Position numbers and translations under genes: made by a program. The notes beneath the pieces were generated by a model. It did no database searches. It was not told the DNA's origin and was given only the letters and a program-made list of their open reading frames with translations. Source: Adineta vaga (lineage: Eukaryota; Rotifera). From it: 64,000 nt of DNA. Below are positions 34,058 through 43,440 of the stretch, one piece after another (positions within the stretch are counted from its first letter, which is position 1; every line of letters starts with the position of its first letter). The stretch lies in NCBI GenBank assembly GCA_021613535.1, contig CP075495.1:1054001-1118000 (forward strand). The letters run 5' to 3'.

Positions 34058-35054
34058 TTAATATAATTGAAGAACAATGTTATCAATATCACCATCATTA
34101 TAAGATCCATTGAAACGAGTCATTGTAACTAAAACTTTAAAAGAACGAGAACCAATTGGTACTTGTCCATTTTCTTGTCGATAAAGTAATGATGTTCTTT
34201 GACCACGATCAATAGCTAAGACTGGTCCAAGTATTGTTGTATTACCAATATTTTGATTCGTTTGATTTAAAAATGTTAAAGATATTTGAGCATTATCATC
34301 TTGATCCAAATAACCACCAATCCATGCTGAGAAATTGAATGAAATCGTTTGATTATCAATTAAAATAGGATCGATTGATATTGTCATATCATTAATTTGC
34401 CACATCGTAGTCACACCGGAAACTTGTCCATAAAATGACATCTTCCACGATTACTAAATAATAAAAATAAAAACAAAATCTATTTCATCGAATGGTTATT
34501 ACTTTGGTCCAGGATCAGTTAACTTTTGATTTCCATAAATATTTCCATATTTTACTTGTGAAATTTGTCCACTATAAGTCCAACCTGTTGGATGCGTCAC
34601 ACCATAATTCATCTCACATAAACCAGTTTCTCCATCGCCATTAATGATCCAATTACCTTCTGACTCTAAAATTAAAAAAAACAAATATCTTTAGAAATTC
34701 AAGTTTCTATCTATTCTAACCCAATGGACTTCTTGTTCCAACAGAAACGATCATTGTTATACTATTCACATCAGGTACTAAAGTTCCATTATAATTGTAT
34801 AAATTTCCAAATAAACTACATGCAAAAGTTAATTGATAAAATCGAGCTGCTTTACATTGAAATTTTGCTAAACAATTTACTTGACATTCGTAAATATCCG
34901 AAACAATAGTTATACTAAATGGTAAACATGTTGTATTAATACAATGGAATTGTACACCAGTACTGATAGATATATCAATAGCTCGTATATCTTGTGAAAT
35001 CGTTTGTTCAATAAGAACAAATAAAAGGCATAAGAAAATTTGTCTTGTCAACAT
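34058..35054 (-). CDS. Secreted PAN/apple-like plus lectin-like protein (one frameshift)
   Basis: Starts at 35054 with a clear signal peptide (MLTRQIFLCLLFVLIEQTIS). Exon 1 (35054 to about 34717) has a cysteine pattern CINTTCLPF...YECQVNCLAKFQCKAARF...CSLFG typical of PAN/apple-like modules. Exon 2 (ESEGNWIINGDGETGLCEMN ... QKLTDPGPK) and exon 3 (YGQVSGVTTMWQINDM ... FKVLVTMTRFNGSYNDGDID) resemble a beta-sandwich carbohydrate-binding module. Joining exon 2 to exon 3 (acceptor TTTAG near 34454) gives NNRGRC and then a stop unless one base is gained near 34440. So either the gene is frameshifted or the consensus has an error. Family knowledge: PAN-lectin type secreted proteins bind glycans or proteins outside the cell. 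No other lesion seen. Confidence 0.6.
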
Positions 35055-35689
35055 AGTTTACTCGAATTGCTCAAATGAATAAAATAGTTCTATTTTGTAT
35101 TACTTCCATTAGTTTATTAGTTTATTTTTCAAATATTTTAGCGAGTATACACGTCAGGTTTTTTCTTCTAGTAAGAATATTTTTTATGTTGCATATGGAA
35201 AACGTGTGCTCATTTATTTTGATATGAACGATATAAACAGAATAAGAAAATGAAGTCTTACTTCTTTTCAGAAAGAAATATATTTAACAAGAGGATAAGA
35301 AATACCATTTATGTTGATGAATAGGAACGCTTTATATAATGATTATGTGAAAGAACATATGCAAAATTAGTGTTGATTATAAAAACAAATTCATTCATTG
35401 AAGGATAAACAGAAGTATATTTCTGTTCTATTTATTTTATAATATTAAAACTCAACAATTAAGTTTTTTCTAACTCAAGATCCAACTGAAATCTGAATGA
35501 AGTCTTCAATTCTTGAATGTTGTTGTTCTACGTGCTGTATTCTCTCTTTCACACATTTTATTCCACCGTCATATACTTTTCCTCTTCTCTTACGATGTTC
35601 TACATATATTTCAATGTCTTGTCTATTAGCAGCATCGAAATTAACTCTGAATATTCGAAATCATTTGGTTGCGTCTCATTCAGTATTTT
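35055..35689. other. Intergenic spacer, no gene seen
   Basis: About 635 bp, AT-rich, no coding signal. The plus-strand ORF at 35497-35733 overlaps and opposes the pseudogene to the right and has no recognisable features. Confidence 0.45.
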
Positions 35690-36245
35690 CGAATAAGATA
35701 AGCAATGGATGTGACAACGCGTGGTACAGCTAATTTGAGAACGGTAGTTAAACCACCGACCATTGTAGATACATCGTAGATCGGATTGAAGTAATGATTC
35801 AACAATATAATATCGATTGTACATTCCTGGTACTTCGAATCATTTTGAAGATGAAATATTTGTAAAGCGACAACTAACTGATGCAGTTACATATTGATTC
35901 GAATAGAACTGAATCAAACGACTCTCAATGGTTTGTTTAACTCAATCACAAAATGCACCCAACGATTAAAATATACTAATGTACTGGCTTTTTGAAAATC
36001 TTTTCTAAGTAAGGTTTCGTTCAGACGACCACTAGAAAGATAATTAATCCAATCTTGAGTGATGGATATTTGTTGACAATCTCATGATAATGCTTGTGAA
36101 TGTGTTGACTACAAGTCGAGGTATTGTGTAATTGTTGGTTGATTGATATTGACAGATTGTGTGATATGAGCTAATGATGTGTAAAGAATGATGAATAATC
36201 TAGTGGATATGCGTTGTTTGCGAAGTTGATATTCATCAGTTCTAA
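35690..36245 (-). pseudogene. Multi-lesion membrane-protein pseudogene (rotifer-type family)
   Basis: Read on the minus strand from about 36240, pieces of one protein appear in several frames: YQLRKQRISTRLFIILYTSL (cytosolic end and first membrane helix), ITQSVNINQPTITQYLDL, a stop, then DCQQISITQDWINYLSSGRL and FNRWVHFVIEL. After a stop and frame change come FYSNQYVTASVSCRFTNISS, then NDSKYQECTIDIILLN, and finally MVGGLTTVLKLAVPRVVTSI (second membrane helix), stopping near 35690. I recall this arrangement (basic N-tail, TM, Cys-rich ectodomain, VGGL-TTVLKL TM) as a repeated uncharacterised family in bdelloid genomes, which is unverified here. At least three stops and one or more frameshifts make it clearly non-functional. 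Confidence 0.65.
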
Positions 36246-36496
36246 TTACAAAAAAGAAAAGTGCTACGATACTTCTACTATTGTAATTTCTGTATTGATA
36301 ATTATTCTTAGAGATCTATTGATTTTTGTTTTTATCGTTCGATGAATTGATTTATATTTCATCTACAGAAATACTTTCCTCAACTATTTATGCAAAAATA
36401 TATCTTACTTGCCGAGTAATTTCAAAATAGTTTATTTTAAAGTAAGATTTTTTAATAAAAAAAAGTACAATATTCATTCTGTATCAAAATACAAAA

Positions 36497-36706
36497 CTAT
36501 TTATGTTCATTAATCTGTTGCTTCGAGTTATTCTCGGAATCTGATTGTTGTTCTTGTCCACTCACAGCTCCAACATGATGTTGACCTGATGCTGATGGTT
36601 GAGATTTCGCTTGTTGTTCACGAATTTGTTGAGCAGCAATATCAGGTGCACCGGATTGATTATCAGTCGATTCCTCTTTTCGATCAGGTGAAATTGCTAA
36701 AGACAT
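36497..36706 (-). CDS. Small hydrophilic, disordered protein (69 aa)
   Basis: A single-exon ORF from ATG 36706 to TAA at 36497. The product (MSLAISPDRKEESTDNQSGA ... NNSKQQINEHK) is rich in Q, S, E, N, G and K with no W, C or F and almost no large hydrophobic residues, so it should be natively unfolded and very soluble. It is compositionally like hydrophilins and other desiccation-related small proteins, but no LEA motif is recognised. Codon structure looks non-random and the protein is not low-complexity. In a desiccation-tolerant animal this composition is suggestive only. It could also be a chance ORF or the end of a larger spliced gene. Confidence 0.5.
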   Translation of the reverse strand: MSLAISPDRKEESTDNQSGAPDIAAQQIREQQAKSQPSASGQHHVGAVSGQEQQSDSENNSKQQINEHK

Positions 36707-37243
36707 TTTATGGCTTTTTTTTCTCGGGTAGTCAAGTAAAATAAACGTTTTTTGTTTGAAAAAATGTGAAATTGTTTCACTTTATATGTACATTTAAAAT
36801 ATGCGTAATAAGAAAAAAGAAAATTTTTTTTCTGTTTTTAACAGAATTATAAATAACTTTTTTTGTGATTGTTACAGAAAGAACAAAAAAACTCGTTTCT
36901 GTTGAGAGAGACACCGTCATCTTCTTAGTAGCGATAAAATATCACTGATAATCTTTGCTGGAATAGGTTTTCTTTTATCTAAATGCGATTATACTTCACA
37001 CAGGAATAGTTTTATTTTGATTACCATTGATTATAATTAACAGATGAAATCATTCTTTTCGAACATTTGTATAATATATAATATTTTCTTCTAAAAAAAG
37101 AAAAATGTATCTATAATTTATTTATTTATTGAAAAGTATTACCTATATGAATTTGTTAGAAATTCATTAAATATACGTAAAATTGAATACCATATTGGAA
37201 TGTGACAGTAACATGTTTCAAATGATTCAACATGCGACCAGAA
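36707..37243. other. Intergenic spacer, no gene seen
   Basis: About 540 bp, AT-rich with homopolymer tracts; no features recognised. Confidence 0.5.
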
Positions 37244-37565
37244 TTATTGATTGACAGACAAAGAACGAAGGTTATGTCTTGATTGAAACGAATGGGACAT
37301 GAAATCAATATCTATTTCAAGTGAATCAGTTGATTTCATGAGAAGTAAATGAAATCGACAATTAAGATTATAAAAGCTTTGATCTCGTTTGTCATCTGAT
37401 TTGTTCCACTGAAATAATAAAGAATTATTTGTACAAAAATAAAATACACGGGTAGTCTGTTGGACAATATCTCTGTTATCTTTCGTTATTTCACTCAAAT
37501 AAATGACGATGAATATGAGAAGAAAGAATAAATATTAGTTTTCTTCACTACACGAGATATTTTTG
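37244..37565 (-). pseudogene. F-box-related fragment left of the palindrome
   Basis: The minus-strand frame at 37498-37244 includes FYNLNCRFHLLLMKSTDSLE, which matches the F-box-downstream segment in the palindrome arms (FFDLNYRLHSLLMQSTLRI), then an LRR-like tail (SRHNLRSLSV). No F-box start is seen. It is probably a third, older degenerate copy of the same F-box gene type adjoining the palindrome. Confidence 0.5.
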
Positions 37566-37739
37566 ATGCAATTTGTCTTTGATACGGATTGGAATGTTTC
37601 ATTTTTACTATTGATGTCATTCAACTGATAACTTAATTCATAATCTTTTCTTCTAAACAAATGAAATTGAGTTGTTTCATCTAGTTGAAATCTTAGAGAT
37701 ATCTCAATACCTGTATGGATTCATTGAATAGAGAAATCT

Positions 37740-38170
37740 TTCTCTAACTTGCTCGTAGATTTGGTAAATGCATCGAAATTAATTGTTTCCATTCGTTAGC
37801 ATCCAGAGTTTCTCTCACTCTTGAAATGTGTAAAACTTCAACAAATAGAAAATGACTGATAGAAAGTTCTTGTAACTCAATAAATGTTATAATGTGATCT
37901 GACGTGAGAGAAACATATGGTACATGGTGGTATATCTTCAGAATATGTTTTGTGATCATCCTAAAGCATTTTCATCAGACATGAAATAATTTAGAATTCG
38001 AAGAGTTGATTGCATAAGAAGTGAATGAAGCCGATAATTGAGATCAAAAAATCCTTTGTAAACATGATAATAATCGAGATATTCAAATATCTCATAAAAT
38101 AAGTTCATTAGCAAGATCTTCCAATTGTGTAATACTTTTTGATGAATCACTAACAAACAAAAGCAGAATT
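37740..38170 (-). pseudogene. F-box gene fragment in left palindrome arm
   Basis: The minus-strand protein reads as TQLEDLANEL in one frame, then after a single-base shift FYEIFEYLDYYHVYKGFFDL and NYRLHSLLMQSTLRI, an F-box followed by the usual helix. A second frame change follows MSDENALG, after which MITKHILKIYHHVPYVSLTS and an LRR-like stretch (FIELQELSISHFLF) continue to 37744. Family knowledge: F-box proteins are SCF ubiquitin-ligase substrate adaptors. The same first frameshift is present in the right-arm copy. Confidence 0.7.
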
Positions 38171-38456
38171 TCTATATAATAATACAAACTCATGGTACTC
38201 ACAAATTCTTTGTCGTTGTTAATTGTCTTTTTCGGTCGTCTGTATTGTACGAATCATCGAAACTACCAGTTCGGTGGCGTTTGGTTCCTTCCACCGAAAA
38301 ATGTGGAACTAACATCGAAGTTTTTCAGAACTCAATGATTATCTACGAGAAAAAGGAAATCTGGTCATATAACTTTATCGTTCTTGATTTATTATTACAC
38401 CGAATGAAAGAGATAAAAGAAAAAAAACTGATTGTCTACATACGTTTAGATTATGA

Positions 38457-39439
38457 CTAATCGAAATGAGTAAAAATGGGTGAAAATTTCTGGTAAGAAT
38501 ACATTCTAATGACTAATTGATAAATGCGGACTTTCTTTTCTTTCTTTAACAACATATCTGTGTGATCATTTTCGAATAGTTGAGAGTCTGAGAAAATATT
38601 AAAATCAAAACATAAATTTAGGAATATGAGCGACTGATATTTTTGAAACATAAATCACATTGAATATTTTATGAATTGATTTTCTTAATCAAAAGTAAAA
38701 GATTAGATATATTATTCAATTTATTTCTCAAACTTAATCATAATAATATTTAAACAGATGACATTAATAAAACACAAAATAATTACATAATTTACATTCA
38801 TATTGACATATCGTCAAAGATATATTTGAAAAGAAACAATATATAAGATGAATTACGATGATTACCACCTTAAACACACGATGTTATCAGTGTGATTTGT
38901 TTTCTGGTCAGGAAATAATACTCCCGATTCAATCAAATGATTTAAATATTCCACATATATAGTACTTAATAACGTAAAACATAATAATCCTAAATCCGGA
39001 ATATTCTGTTTATTAATAATCAGTAGAAATTGGCTTATTGCTTTCATATCTTTGATCTGCGTATTAATTTGAAGATGTTGTCAACGAGGAAATAGCTTAG
39101 CAAGTAGTTTCACCTAATCTGATGCATAAAGGACTACAAAAGCAACATTGATAACGCGATTTATCCTTGATACTGACCGAAATATTTCATTTTCTTCAAT
39201 CATTCTCTCACTCTTTTCACAAAGAGGAATTGTTCCAAACGTTAACTTATAAACATTTGGTATATAAAATATGAGTTTAAACCTTTTTCAAAAAGAAAAT
39301 TCAGAATCACATTCATCGAAACAAATCGATCAATGACTACATATTCCACTACCCATTTCTTACCTATAGGCAAACAAATAAGAAACTGCACGCTGATTAG
39401 AGTTGCATCCTCCATAAAATACATATTCGTCATATACAC
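38457..39439 (-). pseudogene. C-terminal F-box/LRR-like fragments in left arm
   Basis: Minus-strand pieces in several frames: LISVQFLICLPIGKKWVVEY (39439-39242), a middle part with INRVINVAF...LYASD and stops near 39116, KAISQFLLIINKQNIPDLGL (39047-38862) and FQKYQSLIFLNLCFDFNIFS (38651-38457). They resemble the leucine-rich C-terminal parts of rotifer F-box proteins but lie upstream of the F-box piece in the same arm, so the order is scrambled or two genes are involved. Confidence 0.45.
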
Positions 39440-39469
39440 AAAATAGTGGCACTATAGTGCCACTATTTT

Positions 39470-40452
39470 GTGTATGTGACAAATGTGTATTTTATAGAGG
39501 ATGCAACTCTTAGAAGCGTGCAGTTTCTTATTTGTTTGCCTACAGGTAAGAAATGGGTAGTGGAATATATAGTCATTGATCGATTTGTTTCGATGAATGT
39601 CAATCTGAATTTTTTTTTTGAAAAAGGTTTAAACTCATATTTTATATACCAAATGTTTATAAATTTACGTTTGGAACAATGCCTCATTGTGAAAAGATTA
39701 AGAGAATTATTGAAGAATATGAAATATTTCAGTCAGTATCAAGGATAAATCGAGTTATCAATGTTGCTTTTGGAGTCCTTTATGCATCAAATTAGGTGAA
39801 ACTACTTGCTAAGCTATTTCCTCGTTGACAACATCTTCAAATTAATACGCAGATCAAAGATATGAAACCAATTAGTTAATTTCTACTGATTATTAATAAA
39901 CAGAATATTCCGGATTTAGGATTATTATGTTTTACGTTAGGAAGTACTATATATGTGGAATATTTAAATCATTTGATTGAATCGGGAGTATTATCTCTTG
40001 ACCAGAAAACAAATCACACTGATAACATCGTGTGTTTAAGATGGTAATCATCGTAATTCATCTTATATATTGTTTCTTTTCAAATATATCTTTGACGATA
40101 TGTCTATATGAATGTAAATTATGTAATTATTGTGTGTTATACTAATGTCATCTGTTTAAATATTATTATGATTAAGTTTCAGAAATAAATTGAATAATAT
40201 TTCTAATCTTTTACTTTTGATTAAGAAAATGAATTCATAAAATATTCAATGTGATTTATGTTTCAAAAATATCAGTCGCTCATATTCCTAAATTTATGTT
40301 TTGATTTTAATATTTTCTCAGACTCTCAACTATTCGAAAATGATCACACAGATATGTTGTTAAAGAAAGAAAAGAAAGTCCGCATTTATCAATTAGTCAT
40401 TAGAATGTGTTCTTACCAGAAATTTCCACCTATTTTTACTCATTTGGATTAG
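39470..40452 (+). pseudogene. C-terminal F-box/LRR-like fragments in right arm
   Basis: Mirror copy of the left-arm fragments: FLICLPTGKKWVVEYIVIDR (39470-39748), NIPDLGLLCFTLGSTIYVEY (about 39897-40048) and FQKYQSLIFLNLCFDFNIFS (40258-40452). It is interrupted by the same stops, with a small number of substitutions against the left arm. Confidence 0.45.
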
Positions 40453-40739
40453 TCATAATCTAAACGTATGTAGACAATCAGTTTTTTTTTCTTTTATCTC
40501 TTTCATTCGGTGTAATAATAAATCAAGAACGATAAAGTTATATGACCAGATTTCCTTTTTCTCGTAGATAATCATTGAGTTCTGAAAAATTTCGATGTTA
40601 GTTCTACATTTTTCGGTGGAAGGAACCAAACGCCACCGAACTGGTAGTTTTGATGATTCGCACAATAGAGACGACCGAAAAAGACAATTAACAACGACAA
40701 AGAATTTGTGAGTAACATGAATTTGTATTATTATATAGA

Positions 40740-41160
40740 AATTCTGCTTTTGTTTGTTAGTGATTCATCAAAAAGTATTACACAATTGGAAGATCTTGCT
40801 AATGAAGTTATTTTATGAGATATTTGAATATCTCGATTATTATCATGTTTACAAAGGATTTTTTGATCTCAATTATCGGCTTCATTCACTTCTTATGCAA
40901 TCAACTCTTCGAATTCCAAATTATTTCATGTCTGATGAAAATGCTTTAGGATGATCACAAAACATATTCTGAAGATATACCACCATGTACCATATGTTTC
41001 TCTCACGTCAGATCACATTATAACATTTATTGAGTTACAAGAACTTTTTATCAGTCATTTTCTATTTGTTGAAATTTTACACATTTCAAGAGTGAGAGAA
41101 ACTCTGGATGCTAACGAATGGAAACAATTAATTTGAATGCATTTACCAAATCTACGAGCA
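40740..41160 (+). pseudogene. F-box gene fragment in right palindrome arm
   Basis: Mirror copy of 37740-38170. The stretch GATCTTGCTAATGAAGTTAT carries the same extra base before the FYEIFEYLDYY segment as the left arm, and the same frame change after MSDENALG. There are only a few amino-acid differences in the best-preserved part (for example LLMKLFYE against LLMNLFYE, and RIPNYF against RILNYF). Confidence 0.7.
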
Positions 41161-41343
41161 AGTTAGAGAAAGATTTCTGTATTCAATGAATCCATACAGG
41201 TATTGAGATATCTCTAAGATTTCAACTAGATGAAACAACTCAAGTTCATTTGTTTAGAAGAAAAGATTATGAATTAAGTTATCAGTTGAATGACATCAAT
41301 AGTAAAAATGAAACATTCCAATCCGTATCAAAGACAAATTGCA

Positions 41344-42034
41344 GGGTATTACTAATTTATGCTAATACCACAAACACCCATTTTCTTTACATTTTAAGAG
41401 AGATAAACTCCTGAGAAACTCGAGGAAATCACCTTCTTGAACACTAACAGCCAGAGAATTGCAAAATCTACATTTTTGAAAGCACAAATGGTGTCCTCCC
41501 ATTGAGTATTAGGGCCCTGAGTGAACATCTGGGTGGGACTCATAAAGATCTCAAATCACTGCGCCAAAGCAGACAAGAACTTTTGTATTCGCCTCTATAA
41601 TTTACACCCTCACTCATGAGATTGAAGGGGTACATAGCTGATGAGAATGAGTGGTGATATGAGTCTATGTGACTATGTGAGTGAGGGTGTGGATGTGGGT
41701 GAAAATAGGGACGGGCACATTCATATCAAGCAGAGAGTGAGTTTGGCAGCTGGTTGGGTCTAATGCATTTTGGGACATAATAGAGGCGAATACAAAAGTT
41801 CTTGTCTGCTTTGGCGCAGTGATTTGAGATCTTTATGAGTCCCACCCAGATGTTCACCCAGGGCCCTAATACTCAATGGGAGGACACCATTCGTGCTTTC
41901 AAAAATGTAGATTTTGCAATTCTCTGGCTGTTAGTGTTGAAGAAGGTGATCTCCTCGAGTTTCTCAGGAGTTTATCTCTCTTAAAATGTAAAGAAAATGG
42001 GTGTTTGTGGTATTAGCATAAATTAGTAATACCC
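41344..42034. mobile_element. 691-bp foldback element with about 255-bp inverted repeats
   Basis: The left repeat 41344-41598 starts GGGTATTACTAATTTATGC; the right repeat 41780-42034 ends GCATAAATTAGTAATACCC. The two are about 98% identical as inverted copies by eye (a few substitutions, for example TGAGTGAAC against TGGGTGAAC). The 181-bp centre contains ACACCCTCACTCAT and GAGTGAGGGTGTGGATGTGG, a nested inverted G/T-rich motif. No transposase is present. No target duplication is visible (TTGCA left, ATAGA right), which fits its position at the palindrome boundary. Non-autonomous foldback/MITE-type element. Confidence 0.85.
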
Positions 42035-42777
42035 ATAGACATTCACGAATAGTCAATTCACCAAGTAAATGTAATACTAATCTATCATGATTATTTTATT
42101 TTATATATTGAAGGTACTATTTCACATTTTAACTCAGTCGTGAATGAGTTTCGTGACAATAGAAAAAGTCTATAGGTATATCAAAAATGAAAACCCACCA
42201 ATCCCTACCTTTTGTCGCATGGTGTTGCTTACCGTAATTCTCATTGGGAATAATGAAGTGGGACAAAGATCGATCACTTCCAGGTAATTAAAAACAAAAC
42301 TGAGAACGATAATCAAAATTTATAGTCATCTGCAACAACCTCCTTGGAAACGATAAATGCTTATAATTCTTCTCTTCTTTTTTTGAATTAACAAGTAGTT
42401 ATATGGTCAATCTTTTGCATTAAAAAGAACAAGGAGGCCAAAATAGTTTTAATATTATTCTACGCTAAGATTTACTAATGCAAAGCAATTTATTCAGGGT
42501 GATCGATCCCCTCGGAAAAAGTTGTTTCACTTTTACTTTTTATTTGATCATTTGATAAACATTTCTAAATTTTTTTTAACCTGAATGTGAAGTATATGAT
42601 GTTTGTGGATGTTAATTAATGTAAATGCATGTCTGTAGCGGCTCTTCTCTTTGTTTGTTAATAACTGTAATTAGTATCAAACATACATGTAATGCGTATT
42701 ATTGATGCATACTTTTTATTTTGTGATTCAGATAGGATAGTGTTCACTCAATGATATCCAGCAAATATTTTTAAAAA
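42035..42777. other. Intergenic spacer, possible transposon end
   Basis: About 740 bp without a gene. Near 42496 the sequence CAGGGTGATCGATCCCCTCGG looks like a hAT-type end (CAGGG) and lies upstream of the small transposase-like ORF; its partner end is uncertain. Confidence 0.4.
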
Positions 42778-42987
42778 ATGAGCAAAAAACATAAAGATAT
42801 TAGTACATATTTTGTGTCAAACAAGCGTTTTAGAAGAAATACAGATAAAAACGATGCAGATCTATTAACAACAGATAGTCTTAATGAGTCTAACAATAAT
42901 GATGTCGAAGTTAGTTATGACAGTGCATCAGTTACTGATTCTTCATCATCTGTGAGTCAAAATTGTAATAATAGTAACAATTATTAG
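42778..42987 (+). pseudogene. N-terminal fragment of a hAT/ZMYM-like transposase (tentative)
   Basis: A 69-aa ORF. MSKKHKDISTYFVSNKRFRR resembles the short basic N-terminus that precedes the TTF/BED zinc finger in hAT-family transposases and domesticated ZMYM-like proteins, followed by a Ser/Asn/Asp-rich linker. No zinc finger or catalytic domain follows; the frame stops after NNSNNY. Likely a deleted transposon derivative. It could also be a chance ORF. Confidence 0.35.
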
Positions 42988-43440
42988 ATTATATATATCA
43001 AATGAGTCAATTTTGAATGATTTTTCTTTATTAAGTGCTTTGTTTTTTTGGTTGGATTTCTTCGTTGTATGTTAATAGTTTAAATAAATATGAAAAAAAA
43101 AATTTATAACACATTCATGATATGAGAAAATTTTGATCCCCCCCCCCCGGATAAAAATCCTGGCTACTTGCCTGGCACTACCCAGATCAAAATGGGTAAC
43201 ACTAAACTCAGTTACAAAAATAACTCATACACCTACACCCTCAATTTATACTCATTGCAAGACTTTTCTCTACAAGACAGATGTCAGTGTCATTTGATAG
43301 GATGAGACAAAAATTTAATTGGTCTAAATGTTTTGATGTTACTTATACAATATGTGATATAATATGATATGATGTCTCTTTGATTTTTGTAAATCAATCA
43401 AGCATAAACCAAAATCTAGTAAATATCGAATTAATACAGC
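42988..43440. other. Spacer with an 11-bp C run
   Basis: An 11-base run of C at 43138-43148 (rare in this AT-rich DNA) sits in GATCCC...CCGGATAAAAATCCTGG. The following CTACACCCTCAATTTATACTC is another member of the dispersed G/T-rich motif. The right end presumably holds the promoter of the sulfur transporter. Confidence 0.4.

Larger units (their letters stand above)
37566..39454. repeat. Left arm of large palindrome
   Basis: About 1,889 bp that reappear as reverse complement in 39455-41343. Anchors: GCAATTTGTCTTTGATACGG at 37568 matches the reverse complement of the sequence ending at 41343, and the centre is the perfect palindrome ACAAAATAGTGGCACTATAG... (38 bp around 39454/39455). By eye the arms differ by roughly 2-7% in different parts, with few indels. 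Confidence 0.9.
39455..41343. repeat. Right arm of large palindrome
   Basis: Reverse-complement partner of 37566-39454 with no spacer between the arms. It ends abruptly after GACAAATTGCA, where the foldback element at 41344 begins; the left arm flank continues instead with TCAAAAATATC. Differences from the left arm are mostly single-base substitutions. Confidence 0.9.

Noticed and set aside
38245-38460. 71-aa frame in the left arm and its mirror at 40453-40665
   Set aside because: Present in both arms but with no domain; likely chance frames in duplicated DNA.
37566-41343. Palindrome as a simple hairpin sequencing artefact
   Set aside because: The arms differ by several percent and have different outer boundaries; a fold-back read would give identical arms. 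A haplotype misjoin is still possible.
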